Shown: positions 1-9,491, counted from the stretch's first letter. The stretch is DNA of 64,000 nt from Lentilactobacillus kisonensis DSM 19906 = JCM 15041 (GCF_001434135.1 NZ_AZEB01000011.1:1-64000), one strand, 5' to 3'. A program made the numbers and translations. Notes: generated by a model not told the origin, from the sequence alone.

Positions 1-18
1 CCTTTTGCCTGCGGCGAA

Positions 19-1056
19 TCATTTACTCGCTAAAACATCAAGAATAAACACTTGCTTAGCAACGGTAATCGTCGGTACGAACTTCTCATCAACAATTGTC
101 TTAACCGTCACTGGATCAGAGGAAGCGCTCGTTGATAGCGAAACACCAGTATCAAAAACAGATACAGTCGTCCCTGAAACTGGAACACTTTCTTCCGGTG
201 TTTCAACAAAATTCATTTGACCAACCGGATCATTGGCAGTCCCTGGTAAGAAAATAATCTTGCCATCTGGAATGAACTTTTCAAACGTACCGTTGTTATT
301 CCATCCTTTATCATAAACAACTACCTGTAATCCTAGGAACGCTGAGAACCATTGCTCAACAACAGGCTGAGTAAGAATGCTTCCCTGTGGTGATACCGTC
401 CCAGAAAAAATGGTGTTTTTTAGTGCGGCATTGTGCATCAAAATATACATAGTCTTTGAATTCATTAAGGCTCGAGTTAAAGCCGTACCAACTTTTTGCG
501 AGGCAGTATCCTTAACACTACTGATGTCATCATATGGATTAGAGGAATCATCAGTCCATGCTTTAGCAACTTTCATATTCTGGAATGACTCATAGCCAAA
601 GTCTGCCAACTGATTACCCAGAAGTAGCTTGCCGTTCAAAAGTGCTTGGACAGCGTAATACTCGCGAGTAAACCGAGCACGTAAAAGTAAATTTGCTTGA
701 TCATCATACAGTTTCTTAGTGATGGTCAAAACCAAATTTTCGTCATTAGATGCAATGGCATTATTCAAATCTTTAAAATCGTACTCATTAAGGTTCAACT
801 TGTTTTTAAATTTGTAAGTTGGCAATGTGCCAGTTTGAAGTGAGCCACGTTCAACAGGCAATGCTGCTGAATCTTCTTTGGTTAAATCAAGTGGTGCCGG
901 ATATAGATCTTGGCCGTTGATTAATTTAACATTATCGGCCTGCTGTTTAGTGGGGGTAAATAAAGCTTCCATCAAATAGGGAGCTGTGTATTGCGGATTA
1001 GTGTTCCAATAGCCCTGCAGGTAATTGGAAGTTAGTAAATCAAATGCAGTTGCCAC
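19..1056 (-). CDS. Phage major capsid protein (gpE-like family)
   Basis: Forms the shell of the phage head. The 345-residue product matches the lambda gpE-like major capsid family in length and in its opening (MATAFDLLTSNYLQGYW), with the family's aromatic, beta-rich character throughout. The start is GTG at 1056, chosen because AAGGAG lies about 9 bases upstream. It is the last structural gene before the window edge and follows the decoration protein and scaffold, the usual order of a head morphogenesis operon. Family assignment is by recognition of sequence and context; no search was run. Confidence 0.85.
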   Translation of the reverse strand: MATAFDLLTSNYLQGYWNTNPQYTAPYLMEALFTPTKQQADNVKLINGQDLYPAPLDLTKEDSAALPVERGSLQTGTLPTYKFKNKLNLNEYDFKDLNNAIASNDENLVLTITKKLYDDQANLLLRARFTREYYAVQALLNGKLLLGNQLADFGYESFQNMKVAKAWTDDSSNPYDDISSVKDTASQKVGTALTRALMNSKTMYILMHNAALKNTIFSGTVSPQGSILTQPVVEQWFSAFLGLQVVVYDKGWNNNGTFEKFIPDGKIIFLPGTANDPVGQMNFVETPEESVPVSGTTVSVFDTGVSLSTSASSDPVTVKTIVDEKFVPTITVAKQVFILDVLASK

Positions 1057-1070
1057 GATATAACATCTCC

Positions 1071-1463
1071 TTATCGATTAATTAATTTAACGCCGGATGT
1101 CTTACCAGCGACCGCCTTTAATGCGGCTACAACAGTGCTATCAAGTAATTTCTGGCGCAAATAAACATTTTCAAACCAAATTGTTACGTCTGCGTCTCCT
1201 GCAGTAACATCTGTGTCTGCAGCAACAACGCCCGCAAACACTTGTCCTTCCGCACCCGTAAATTCTGATAATTTGGTAACGCCTGCGGATTGATCGGCAC
1301 TTAGCCAGTCAACTGCCGCACCAACTGGAGTACCTTGTAAAATAACTTTCTTACCATTGGAACCAGCAGTAACAGTTGAACTGTCAATTGTTCCTGGTAA
1401 GCCAACAGTTAAATCTTGCCGAACTCTTGGATCAGAGTTGGCAAAGTATTGTGTATCAGCCAT
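1071..1463 (-). CDS. Putative head decoration protein
   Basis: A 130-residue acidic protein rich in Val, Thr, Ala and Asp and predicted beta-rich, without cysteines or membrane segments. It sits between scaffold and major capsid genes, where phages of this type encode the capsid-stabilising decoration protein (lambda gpD position). The assignment rests mainly on position, size and composition (inference). An AGGAGATG ribosome binding site precedes the ATG. Confidence 0.6.
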   Translation of the reverse strand: MADTQYFANSDPRVRQDLTVGLPGTIDSSTVTAGSNGKKVILQGTPVGAAVDWLSADQSAGVTKLSEFTGAEGQVFAGVVAADTDVTAGDADVTIWFENVYLRQKLLDSTVVAALKAVAGKTSGVKLINR

Positions 1464-1483
1464 AGGTTACATCTCCTATTTTT

Positions 1484-2305
1484 CTATTTATCAAAGAATT
1501 TTCCTTTAAATCTATCTGGATCTCCCAGCGTTTTTTTAGCAACTAATTCGCCAAAACTAGGAGCAGCATTATTTTGCTGTGTATTACTATTTGGAATTTG
1601 ATTATTTTTAAACATGTTTTTCTTGGTAATCTTAACTACTCGATCAAGCATTGACTTGAAGTTGTCAACATTGTGCTTAGTTGTGTCAGGATCGTCACTA
1701 ACCAGTGTGTCAACATCCTCGTTGGTAAATTGATATCCAGTATCTTTAAGCTGGTTAAGCACTTCACTGCGCATATCTGATCGATTCTTTTCAGCTTTAA
1801 GCTGCTTGTTTTCTTCAAGGATTTCCTTGATTTGTGCCTGCTGCTTTTCTTCGTCGGTCATTTGTGCATATTGTTCGGCACTACTTTTCCCAGCTTTTTT
1901 ACCTTCCTCAATGCCCTTTTTGCGAGCTCGGAATTCACGATCTTTGAGCAATTTATCAACTTCGGTTTGCGTAAACGTCTTGTCATTGCTACTGTTATCG
2001 CCATTATTATCATCAGTATTGTCTTTTGACGATGTGTCATCATTATCAGCTTGATCACTATTACCATTAGTATTTTGATTGTTTTGATTCTGATTGGCAT
2101 TATTGGTGAAAGTGTCGACAAGATTCTTAATAAAGTCTTGAGATGGTTGGCCGTTTTGATTACCAGAGTTTGTTGCGGTATTGTTGTTGGCATTTTGGCC
2201 ACCTTCGCCACTTTCTCCACCTTGTGCACCAGGTTGGGATTGGCTACCTTCTTGGCCGGCGTCAGCAAAATACTGCAAATTCATGTTTAATTTATCTGAT
2301 TCCAT
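1484..2305 (-). CDS. Phage scaffold protein (DUF4355 type)
   Basis: Internal scaffold that guides capsid assembly and is later expelled. The 273 residues split into a Gln/Asn/Gly/Asp-rich disordered N-terminal third (about residues 10-110), a charged helical middle (about 110-195, probable coiled coil with a KKGIEEGKKAGKSS stretch) and a short basic C-terminus. The opening MNLQYFADAG is characteristic of DUF4355 proteins. The start at 2305 has GGAGG at good spacing; a second Met seven residues on (2284) is the start of the conserved motif. Confidence 0.8.
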   Translation of the reverse strand: MESDKLNMNLQYFADAGQEGSQSQPGAQGGESGEGGQNANNNTATNSGNQNGQPSQDFIKNLVDTFTNNANQNQNNQNTNGNSDQADNDDTSSKDNTDDNNGDNSSNDKTFTQTEVDKLLKDREFRARKKGIEEGKKAGKSSAEQYAQMTDEEKQQAQIKEILEENKQLKAEKNRSDMRSEVLNQLKDTGYQFTNEDVDTLVSDDPDTTKHNVDNFKSMLDRVVKITKKNMFKNNQIPNSNTQQNNAAPSFGELVAKKTLGDPDRFKGKFFDK

Positions 2306-2386
2306 GTGTTGCCTCCGTTTATAGCCTGTCGGCTGTTAATTCCTTGCGCAGTTTAATGTCTTAAGCATGTTTGGGACAAAATAAAA

Positions 2387-2411
2387 AGCAATGAAGTTTT
2401 TACTCATTGCT
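2387..2411 (-). terminator. Hairpin terminator between minor head and scaffold genes
   Basis: On the minus strand AGCAATGA pairs with TTCATTGCT across an 8-base loop and is followed by TTTTATTTTG. The stem overlaps the stop codon of the minor head gene. It probably tunes the ratio of scaffold and capsid transcripts relative to portal and terminase. Confidence 0.6.
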
Positions 2412-3435
2412 CATCATTACTTGTTTGATTTTTATTTGAATGGTCAGCTGCTGCTATGGCGCCAGCAACGCCTAATAATGGAACTAACGAAACGTGTGCT
2501 ATTTTGGTGCAACGACAGTTAGGGTGGGAGTCATCAGGGATGCTTGGAGAGTTTGCATCATTAACGGCATAGGGCCCATCTTCAGCAATTGCTTCACATT
2601 TATCACACGCTCCTGGTTGAGTTACCCAATCGAAGTAAGCAATTCCTTGCGACCTAAATACCTGCGTTGTCGCTCTGTCTAAAACGCGCGCTCGTTCGGT
2701 AACAATCATGCGTCTGATATAAGCATCATTAGTTTCAAATAAGCCAGTTATCGTCTGTGGTTTAGCCGTACGAATACTCGGAAATAACTGGTTGACATCT
2801 GCTTGTTTTAATCCAGCTCGCAATGATTTAGCCACTAATGATTGAACGTTGTTAACGAGGTTATCGTTGTAGAGCCAGATATTGTCGCTCCATTGATTGC
2901 CATTAATTGTTGTACTGATGATCTTTTCGGAATTGCGTAAGATTTCTCGCTTAGTAATGTTGGCTTCTTTCACGACATCCGCCCCAGCCTTTTTAGCTAA
3001 ACGATCGTTATTGAATTGACGACTAACGTCCCGTTTAAAATCACTGTTTAACGTTCGACCAAGTAATTTAATCGTAGCGATGGTAGCACCGGCAATGCTG
3101 AACCCAATTAAAGAATTCAAAGTATGATACCGATCAATTGGTGCATTCCTGCTATATTCTTTAAATCGGTTTTGAGATTGAGAATCAGCATCCTTAAGCG
3201 TCGCCCTTTGAAAATGAAGCAAACGACGTCTATCAGCATCGGAATCCCGTTTTAACAGCTCAACGTATTTTAATAGACCTGCTACTCCGTATTCAGCAAT
3301 GAAGAAATTAAGATGATCCTCAATTTCTTGTAATGCCACTTGATAGGCATCATGAACTCGACCATATAATTCTTCATCACTCTTAAGTAACTTGGCAATA
3401 TACTTCTTCTCTTGAGCTTCACTAATCGGCTTCAT
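2404..3435 (-). CDS. Minor head protein, SPP1 gp7 / Mu gpF family
   Basis: Head morphogenesis protein associated with the portal. The 343-residue product carries the family signature near residues 270-310: FDWVTQPGACDKCEAIA followed by a DDSHPNCRC motif, whose paired cysteines and histidine are typical of SPP1 gp7/MuF proteins. The helical N-terminal half fits portal interaction. The start codon overlaps the portal stop codon and is preceded by AAGGTGATGATTA, implying translational coupling. Confidence 0.88.
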   Translation of the reverse strand: MKPISEAQEKKYIAKLLKSDEELYGRVHDAYQVALQEIEDHLNFFIAEYGVAGLLKYVELLKRDSDADRRRLLHFQRATLKDADSQSQNRFKEYSRNAPIDRYHTLNSLIGFSIAGATIATIKLLGRTLNSDFKRDVSRQFNNDRLAKKAGADVVKEANITKREILRNSEKIISTTINGNQWSDNIWLYNDNLVNNVQSLVAKSLRAGLKQADVNQLFPSIRTAKPQTITGLFETNDAYIRRMIVTERARVLDRATTQVFRSQGIAYFDWVTQPGACDKCEAIAEDGPYAVNDANSPSIPDDSHPNCRCTKIAHVSLVPLLGVAGAIAAADHSNKNQTSNDEQ

Positions 3436-5039
3436 TAATCATCACCTTTAGTCTGTGAAGTATCATTCTGGCTGTTATTACTATCAGCATATGGGTCAGG
3501 CGTGCGTGCCTTCGCTTCTTGTGCCAGTTTATCTTGTTCAGCGGCAATTTTCTGCATTTCTTTTTTAGCATCGGGAACATTTGAAAGAGAAGCAATCGCT
3601 GTTTCTTGAGAAGTGGTTGATTGTAACTCATTTGCTGTCTGTGCTTCAGCTAACAAGTTGTGCGGGATTGTAAAGTTAAAGGTGTACTCTAAGTTATCAA
3701 CGTCATCAACATTAATCCCCTGTGCCTGTAAAGCGCACGCCCATATTTGAGTCAGTGCCTTTTTCATCTTGGTTTCTTTGTTCAGCGCTTTGATTTTCAT
3801 GGAGTGAATTTTAAAATCAAGTGCTTGTGCAGCCGATGTACTAAAATCGATATTGTCTAAATTCGGAATCTGTGCGACCTGATAAATAAAGTCAGTATCA
3901 TGCTGAATCTGGTTCTCTTGTAATTGATCCCCAGTCGGTTTTTCCATAAATTCCGCATCCGGCATTGGTAAAGCTTTGGACTCATCAGATTCAGCCCAAG
4001 CTTTATCCAAATATAGGTTAAAGACTCTTGTCTGATAAATTTCTTTAAGTTGCTCATCAGAAAGTTCAGAATTAATAACTTTCAAGATACTAGCCGCAAA
4101 TGAGTCAGAATCATTTGCTTTGGCACTCATGGCGCTATCTAAATCATCGACCAGGCTAATCAGATCATCAAACACGCCGATCCGTTCCTCGTTGTCCATG
4201 ATTTCGGCAATGGGCAGTTGACTGAAGGGATGTCCCAAATTATCGTCTACCCCAGTGTCTGGATCGGGATTTTCATCAAATACTAAAGAGGCATCGCTGG
4301 TAGCAGAGTTACTAAACGGCACCGTATCATCAATTTCAATTAGCTGTCCATGTAACGATTCGTTGCCCTTGCTATCCGGATAGTAACTGTAGGTTACCCC
4401 AAATAAGGGTTTATTTTGAATCGTATTGTCATAGACAATAAACGTATTTAAGGGATCTAGAAAAGTGATATGGGGATAGGCTTTCTCATCAGTATAGAGA
4501 TACAAATAAGCGCGTCCATAAACGCTTGACCATTTGGACGCTTCTGTAAACACATCGTCCAGAACCTGATGCTTGGTCATCGCTTGAATAAGATTGTTGA
4601 CTCTGTTGCCTTCTGTCGCTTCTTCTTCTGATGGATCCTGATAAGCAATGTCAATTGGCGTCCCAATAAAATAACCGTTGAATGAGTCAACAAGCTTCTT
4701 AGGCATGTTAACAATTCGACGGTTGTCTGGATCACCATGTGGCGTTGGTTTGCGATTAAGAATGTTGATATGTCGGCCTTTGTAATATTGGCGCTTCATA
4801 ACGTAGGTTGGCATCAGCTTTGTTCGATGCAGATTAATCATGTTAAACAAATCGATGGGATTGTCCTTGATATTTTGACTAGTGGAATAATGAAAAACAT
4901 CGTTATCGTCTAGATAAGCACTACCAGACAAATTAACGGTGTTATCATTTGTCCATCCCATTTTCGAGGCATCCCGCCCGGAAATAAACGTATCTTGAAT
5001 ATTAGGATATTCTTTTTGTAAAATTTCACTAATTTTCAT
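3435..5039 (-). CDS. Phage portal protein, SPP1 gp6-like
   Basis: Dodecameric portal through which DNA enters and leaves the head. At 534 residues it has the length of the SPP1 gp6-like family. Visible features include an N-terminal region with HRTKLMPTYVMKRQYYKGRH, a central helical section (DSDSFAASILKVINSELS) and a Gln/Asp-rich charged C-terminal tail. It lies between terminase large subunit and minor head protein, the standard order. Confidence 0.88.
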   Translation of the reverse strand: MKISEILQKEYPNIQDTFISGRDASKMGWTNDNTVNLSGSAYLDDNDVFHYSTSQNIKDNPIDLFNMINLHRTKLMPTYVMKRQYYKGRHINILNRKPTPHGDPDNRRIVNMPKKLVDSFNGYFIGTPIDIAYQDPSEEEATEGNRVNNLIQAMTKHQVLDDVFTEASKWSSVYGRAYLYLYTDEKAYPHITFLDPLNTFIVYDNTIQNKPLFGVTYSYYPDSKGNESLHGQLIEIDDTVPFSNSATSDASLVFDENPDPDTGVDDNLGHPFSQLPIAEIMDNEERIGVFDDLISLVDDLDSAMSAKANDSDSFAASILKVINSELSDEQLKEIYQTRVFNLYLDKAWAESDESKALPMPDAEFMEKPTGDQLQENQIQHDTDFIYQVAQIPNLDNIDFSTSAAQALDFKIHSMKIKALNKETKMKKALTQIWACALQAQGINVDDVDNLEYTFNFTIPHNLLAEAQTANELQSTTSQETAIASLSNVPDAKKEMQKIAAEQDKLAQEAKARTPDPYADSNNSQNDTSQTKGDD

Positions 5040-5042
5040 TCA

Positions 5043-6401
5043 TTAAATACCTCGCTTAAACAATTTAACTTTGGCATTGATATGCGGATCAATCTTCAAT
5101 CCCAACTTGCGAGCATTATCAATCGCAAAATACTTAAACGCATCACAAGTATGATCGTTTTCCTTAACTACTTTCGGATCATCACTGTGAACGGTCTTTT
5201 CGTCCCACTGATATTGTTCATGTTGCTTAACAAATATCTGATTCTCAGGTGTATCAAGATAGTACACACGCCCTTGTGCCAACAATGATGATACATAATC
5301 AATCATCGTGGCTTCGTCGCTCTTAGCTACCCCATGCCAAACTTCGTTATATTCTTTAACAAATTCGTTTCGTAATGCACCTTCAGCAGAGTCAATTGTT
5401 CGTTTGCCAATCGGCTGATGATAATGCATTGAGTCTTCGAAGGACTTAATTTCAGGCACCAGGTCACTTGGTGCCTTTTTTCGAGATTGGTGTTCCGGAC
5501 TGTAATAGTATGTGTGCAGCAAAATAACTTTGCCTTCAGCAGTCACACCAATTGCTAAACAAGTAGTTGCTGAGTTAATGTGACCAGCATCGATTGAGAA
5601 GTAAAGATTAACTATTGGGTCGTCATCAAACAATTTAGTTAGGGGATGGAACAAGTTCATATTGTAAACATTGGTTCCCAGGCCAATTATCTTCCCAAGA
5701 TATAGCCACTTGTAATACTCGGGGTCATTCTTTTTATACGTTTCAATCAAGGCCAGTTGCTGTTCCTGGGTGATCCCGAGCTGATCATCTAGATACGTTG
5801 AAGTGTCCACATAGCATTGTGGGTTCTGTTCCTGGATAGCAATCCATTCATTAATCCAGTCATAGGGATTACGTGGCGGATTGTAACTGTAAAACACCTT
5901 CACCTGATTAACCCAGGGAGATTTTTGCCGAATAAACGTTGGATTGGTCTGGTCAAACACTTCTGCACTCTTAAAGTTGGCTGCTTCTTCGTACCACAGA
6001 GCAATAACATTTTGGATCGTGTTTGATTTCAGTTTCTCAGGCTTGTCACCGCCGTAAAAATAGAACGCACTACCCGATGAAACATGGGTGATGCGCATTG
6101 GTGAAACCGAATATTTAAATTCATCTGTCATGTTTAACATGTCAATCGCCCAGCAAATCTGACCATATACAGAGTCACGCAAGTTAACCGTGTTTTCCCG
6201 AATACAGACAACATTCACTTTATGGCCTAGCTGAGCCTGCTTCTTTAGCATAGTCAACAGCTTTAAACTAATAGTCGATGATTTAAAAGAGCCACGGCCG
6301 CCTTTAGCAATGATGTATGAACATTTAGTCGTCCACATTTTACTGAAGTGTGGATTGACCAGCTGTGATATTTTAATCACTCGTTTGGTTTTCACCGTCA
6401 T
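5043..6401 (-). CDS. terL: Terminase large subunit (PBSX/TerL family)
   Basis: ATPase-nuclease motor that packages phage DNA. Near the N-terminus [10 protein letters not shown] is the modified Walker A of TerL proteins; [12 protein letters not shown] is the Walker B with catalytic Glu (about residues 130-145). The C-terminal nuclease half begins with [17 protein letters not shown], carrying the first acidic metal ligand. The ATG at 6401 is preferred over an upstream GTG at 6410 because AGGGGG lies eight bases before it. The gene overlaps the end of the small subunit gene. Confidence 0.92.
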   Translation of the reverse strand: MTVKTKRVIKISQLVNPHFSKMWTTKCSYIIAKGGRGSFKSSTISLKLLTMLKKQAQLGHKVNVVCIRENTVNLRDSVYGQICWAIDMLNMTDEFKYSVSPMRITHVSSGSAFYFYGGDKPEKLKSNTIQNVIALWYEEAANFKSAEVFDQTNPTFIRQKSPWVNQVKVFYSYNPPRNPYDWINEWIAIQEQNPQCYVDTSTYLDDQLGITQEQQLALIETYKKNDPEYYKWLYLGKIIGLGTNVYNMNLFHPLTKLFDDDPIVNLYFSIDAGHINSATTCLAIGVTAEGKVILLHTYYYSPEHQSRKKAPSDLVPEIKSFEDSMHYHQPIGKRTIDSAEGALRNEFVKEYNEVWHGVAKSDEATMIDYVSSLLAQGRVYYLDTPENQIFVKQHEQYQWDEKTVHSDDPKVVKENDHTCDAFKYFAIDNARKLGLKIDPHINAKVKLFKRGI

Positions 6402-7290
6402 TATCAGCACCCCCTAAATCGTCGATCACTATCGTACTATCATCATGTTGGTTAACTTTTTGAATTTCTTTAGCCTTTGCTTCAGCAATTTCAGCCTCGG
6501 CTTTTGCCTTACGAATTTGGGCTGATTGCATAACTGTTGGAACTGGATATCGCTTTAGCAACTCAGCGAGTGCTTTCACCTTATCGTTAGTTTCAACGAG
6601 AGCTTCACCTTTGTCTAATCGCAAGGTCTTCAGTAAAGATGTATCGCCTTTATTAGTAAAATTGACTTCATTCTCGTAGTAGAATGCCTGCTTTCCAGTT
6701 TCCGGATCAATGTATGGTAGTAATTCGTAGTGCTTTCCGGAACTATTAATATATGGCCCCTGCTTAACGTAATGTTTCATCCACCGTAAATGTTTGACTC
6801 GTTTGGCCTCCACATAATCACCGATGTTAGCAAACGCTTGGCGCTGAAGCTCTCGAACAATATCATCCGCCTTAATGGCCTCTGCCTGTTCGCGTATCAT
6901 GCGAAGATTATCTAATTCTGCCCGCACACTAGCATTAACGAGTAGCCTTGGACCATTTACATTGGCAGTGTTCCAAGACGCCCCATATGCCTTCTGATAA
7001 GCCCAAGTGGCATTGAATCGTTGCAAATAGTAGAGGCAAAACAACTTTTGCTTTTCGTTTAATTGACCATTGTTTTTCAATTGATCAACTATTTTGTGTG
7101 CACCCTTTTGAGGCTTTGTGTGCACCCTTTTTGCCGCTTTGTGTGCACCCTTTTTATTTGGGGTGCGTTGCCAACCATACCGTTTTTTCCACGATTTAAC
7201 CGTGTTTATCGATACTTGGTACTTTTCAGCGATGTCCTTATACTTCATTCCTGATAGATAATCCTTCTCAGCTTGTTTCTGGTTATTCAT
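6373..7290 (-). CDS. terS: Terminase small subunit
   Basis: DNA-recognition subunit of the packaging machine. Residues 1-40 form a helix-turn-helix ([24 protein letters not shown]), followed by a short basic linker and then a Terminase_2-type core ([28 protein letters not shown]) with helical oligomerisation region. At 305 residues it is long for the family because of an extended C-terminal part ([16 protein letters not shown]). The linker coincides with three DNA repeats described separately. Confidence 0.88.
   Translation of the reverse strand: MNNQKQAEKDYLSGMKYKDIAEKYQVSINTVKSWKKRYGWQRTPNKKGAHKAAKRVHTKPQKGAHKIVDQLKNNGQLNEKQKLFCLYYLQRFNATWAYQKAYGASWNTANVNGPRLLVNASVRAELDNLRMIREQAEAIKADDIVRELQRQAFANIGDYVEAKRVKHLRWMKHYVKQGPYINSSGKHYELLPYIDPETGKQAFYYENEVNFTNKGDTSLLKTLRLDKGEALVETNDKVKALAELLKRYPVPTVMQSAQIRKAKAEAEIAEAKAKEIQKVNQHDDSTIVIDDLGGADNDGENQTSD
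7093..7154. repeat. Three direct repeats inside terS, candidate packaging site
   Basis: The 17-mer TTTGTGTGCACCCTTTT occurs at 7093-7109, 7115-7131 and 7138-7154, all identical, with start-to-start spacing of 22 and 23 bp (about two helical turns). Because 22 and 23 are not multiples of three, the repeats are read in different frames in TerS (KGAHK, KRVHTK, KGAHK), so the conservation is of DNA, not protein. Each contains the palindrome GTGCAC. Packaging recognition sites often lie in terS, hence the proposal of a pac/cos-type TerS site. Confidence 0.6.
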
Positions 7291-7338
7291 TACATATCAC
7301 CGCACCTCCTACATTCTATGTATTAAAAGTCAACACAA

Positions 7339-7644
7339 TTATTCACCACGGTATGGCGGTGTGATATTGCTACCAAATGTCTCTGTTAGCGCGAAGAAGT
7401 ATCGATAACCTTCATTGACATTGTCATATTGACTAATTGTATCTAGTGACTTGGCCATAATCTCAGCAGCCTGCTGAATTCCTTTGTCAATCGTGCCGTT
7501 ATCTAGCTTCTTTTGAACAGCACTTGTGTCCAGTACGGCATCTCTCAATGATTTATTTATCTCCGTACTAAATTCGTCTTGAATCATGCTGACGATTGCC
7601 GATTTATTAAACCTTTGATCACCTGAATTGAACATTTTTGTCAT
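7339..7644 (-). CDS. Small phage protein of unknown function, paralogue A
   Basis: A 101-residue protein starting at MTKMFNS, where GGGAGGAATTAAA precedes the ATG; the open frame extends upstream into dut but without a ribosome binding site. It shares a pattern with the product at 8391-8693: an Ala-Val-x3-Leu-x2-Gly-x-Ile-x-Lys motif, an AEIM-x-K-x2-D helix, and a C-terminal aromatic segment ending in I-x2-PY. Function unknown. It lies at the late end of the accessory segment next to the terminase. Confidence 0.7.
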   Translation of the reverse strand: MTKMFNSGDQRFNKSAIVSMIQDEFSTEINKSLRDAVLDTSAVQKKLDNGTIDKGIQQAAEIMAKSLDTISQYDNVNEGYRYFFALTETFGSNITPPYRGE

Positions 7645-7645
7645 T

Positions 7646-8080
7646 TTAATTCCTCCCAGTTGAACCGAAACCGTCACTACCACGGTCACTGTCATTTAGT
7701 TTGTCGCATTCAATAGATTGTACTGAGACATCACGCCGAATAACCAACTGGCAAACCTTATCGCCCTTGTTAATTTGGTTAGGCCGATTAGATAAGTTAA
7801 CGAAAGTCGCCATGATTTCACCACGATAGCCAGGGTCAACCGTTCCGAGAATGCACTTTAATGGTGTCCTAAGACTCATCCCTGACCTTGGTCTAACTTC
7901 AGCTGAATACCCTTTGGTTAACTGAATTGAAATCCCCAAAGAAATTCTTTTCGTTTCGAATGGTGCAAAATAAACAGTTTGATCAGCATATAAATCAAAG
8001 CCGGTATCATCTGGATGTGCCTGATGTGGTGCCATGGCAGATGAAGTCATTCTTTTATATTTAAGAAATACCCTAGGCAC
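7646..8080 (-). CDS. dut: Phage dUTP diphosphatase
   Basis: Hydrolyses dUTP to dUMP and pyrophosphate, limiting uracil in phage DNA. The trimeric dUTPase motifs are visible in the 144 residues: DDTGFDLYAD (motif 1), RPRSGMSL (2), GTVDPGYRGEI (3), the GDKVCQLVI segment (4) and the C-terminal RGSDGFGSTGR (5). It starts with GTG at 8080 and its 5' end overlaps the preceding gene. The chromosome has its own, longer dUTPase at 43085-43624. Confidence 0.93.
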   Translation of the reverse strand: MPRVFLKYKRMTSSAMAPHQAHPDDTGFDLYADQTVYFAPFETKRISLGISIQLTKGYSAEVRPRSGMSLRTPLKCILGTVDPGYRGEIMATFVNLSNRPNQINKGDKVCQLVIRRDVSVQSIECDKLNDSDRGSDGFGSTGRN

Positions 8081-8360
8081 GTTCCCTCATCCTTTCCTGC
8101 TTATGTCTCATATCCTCTGTTAACCGTTCGCTAAATGGTGTCTGCAATAATGAACTGATATGATTGATATCTTCTGAACTATACATAACGTCACTGACAA
8201 AATGAGCCCCAGAACTAAATATCATTAGAAACTCAATTCCATCAATATAATATCTGGCAACTCCATTAATGAGTTTTCCTTGTGCATAAATATATTTCAT
8301 CTTAATGTCATTGCTGGGAGACTCTTGCTTAAAATAATCCCTTAGCTCGTCATATCTCAT
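8073..8360 (-). CDS. Hypothetical phage protein
   Basis: A 95-residue protein of unknown function with an N-terminal acidic helix (MRYDELRDYFKQE), a central beta-like part (YYIDGIEFLMIFSSGAHFVSD) and a charged C-terminus rich in Arg and Glu. AGAGGTGAAGTC precedes the ATG, and the end overlaps the dut start by eight bases, so the two are probably co-translated. Confidence 0.65.
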   Translation of the reverse strand: MRYDELRDYFKQESPSNDIKMKYIYAQGKLINGVARYYIDGIEFLMIFSSGAHFVSDVMYSSEDINHISSLLQTPFSERLTEDMRHKQERMRERA

Positions 8361-8390
8361 TTTGACTTCACCTCTATAATTGTCGGACAG

Positions 8391-8693
8391 CTATTTTACA
8401 AAGTTATCTGATCCATAAGGCGCTGGAATATCACTCCAGGCTTCTCTGAGCATCACGTAAAGCATAAAATCATAGTTACTGCCAATCAGTGGTACGTTAG
8501 CAAATTCGTCATAAGCTTTGGTCATGATTTCAGCATGATTGTGGATAGCCTTTTCAATATCACCATCTTTAAGCTCTTGTGAGACCGCAGAATTGTTTAC
8601 CTTATCACTCATGATCATTTTTGATGCCTCCGGTTTTAGTTTAGCCAACTCATCGACAATCTTTTGATATTCAGCATTATTTTTATTAAGCAT
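8391..8693 (-). CDS. Small phage protein of unknown function, paralogue B
   Basis: A 100-residue helical protein. Its middle (AVSQELKDGDIEKAIHNHAEIMTKAYDEF) aligns by eye with the product at 7339-7644, and both end with Tyr/Phe-rich helices and I-x-x-PY. The two copies flank dut and one other gene, suggesting duplication within the accessory segment. No function recognised. Confidence 0.68.
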   Translation of the reverse strand: MLNKNNAEYQKIVDELAKLKPEASKMIMSDKVNNSAVSQELKDGDIEKAIHNHAEIMTKAYDEFANVPLIGSNYDFMLYVMLREAWSDIPAPYGSDNFVK

Positions 8694-8708
8694 ATTGATC
8701 TCCTATTC

Positions 8709-8837
8709 TCATTGGATGTTGTTAACTTTATTTTTGATTTTAAGTTCGTTCAAGCGCCGAGCCTGCAAAGCTTTTCGTTTGCGATTCTTAATTTTGGACT
8801 TCTTATGACTTTTCGTATGTTTATTGTGCTTGCTCAT
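8709..8837 (-). CDS. Very small basic protein (42 aa)
   Basis: A 42-residue product, start ATG 8837, stop TGA 8709, with GAGGTGATTC as ribosome binding site. About 40 percent of residues are Lys, Arg or His (opening MSKHNKHTKSHKKSK), suggesting nucleic-acid binding. It is the first minus-strand gene of its block, back to back with the plus-strand gene at 8961. Function unknown. Confidence 0.55.
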   Translation of the reverse strand: MSKHNKHTKSHKKSKIKNRKRKALQARRLNELKIKNKVNNIQ

Positions 8838-8960
8838 AAATGAATCACCTCAATAATTTCTATTTTTAAACTGCTATATTTCCAAAAAATACTTTGCTGT
8901 GAGATAATAAAGCAAATGTTGTGGTTTGTTTGTATGCCATTTTTTAAGGAGGTATCTGCA

Positions 8961-9227
8961 ATGACAATATTAAATAATGATAAAATTCATCGTTTGCTTA
9001 ATGAAAGTGGATTAGGAAACGTTAGTCCAGAAACAGCTGAAGCAGTTGAATCGATTTTAGGAGAACTAGATCGAAAAAATGTTTTAAGGACAAATAATAG
9101 TAAGAATTATTTTATTGATCGTTCCACCCTTGAAACCACATCTTTTCTAAGAGCATTGGTTGAACAAAATTGGCTAATAATTGCACAAAACGAGAAGATT
9201 ATCAAAGCGTTAAATGCTTCTAAGTAG
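8961..9227 (+). CDS. Plus-strand phage protein of unknown function
   Basis: An 88-residue protein; the start at 8961 is chosen because AAGGAGG lies nine bases upstream, although the frame opens at 8916. It is hydrophilic and helical, with no membrane segment, and ends in LRALVEQNWLIIAQNEKIIKALNASK. It is the only plus-strand gene between terminase and the replication genes, so it is probably expressed independently. A GATAAT-like -10 lies near 8901. Confidence 0.6.
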   Translation: MTILNNDKIHRLLNESGLGNVSPETAEAVESILGELDRKNVLRTNNSKNYFIDRSTLETTSFLRALVEQNWLIIAQNEKIIKALNASK

Positions 9228-9322
9228 GAATTAAGCCAATAGGGTGAAATAACTTTCTAAAATGATATTAATGATTTAAAGTCAAAATCAGATAAGCAAT
9301 TCATCACTTTTAAGCAGGTCGT

Positions 9323-9487
9323 CTAATCAGGCTTGGCTGTTTTTTTGTGCAAATTAAAAGCGCCCTCTTTGCGAAGACGCTTCTTTAATTCTTTGTCCAG
9401 TTGCTTGTCTATCTTTATTTCTTCCTTGGAAGTATAGCCATAGCTGGTTTGCTTCATGGGCGTATATGGATGCTTACGATCATTCAT
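9323..9487 (-). CDS. Small charged phage protein (54 aa)
   Basis: A 54-residue product (opening MNDRKHPYTPMKQTSYGY), start ATG 9487 with GAGGTGATTAT upstream, stop TAG 9323. The second half is strongly charged and helical (KEEIKIDKQLDKELKKRLRK). The start lies five bases beyond the stop of the 26-residue membrane peptide at 9492-9572, suggesting coupled translation. Function unknown. Confidence 0.5.
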   Translation of the reverse strand: MNDRKHPYTPMKQTSYGYTSKEEIKIDKQLDKELKKRLRKEGAFNLHKKTAKPD

Positions 9488-9491
9488 ATAA

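Noticed and set aside
1806-2290. Several open frames opposite and inside the scaffold gene
   Set aside because: They are shadows of the repetitive Asn/Gln/Asp-rich scaffold sequence in other frames; no ribosome binding sites.
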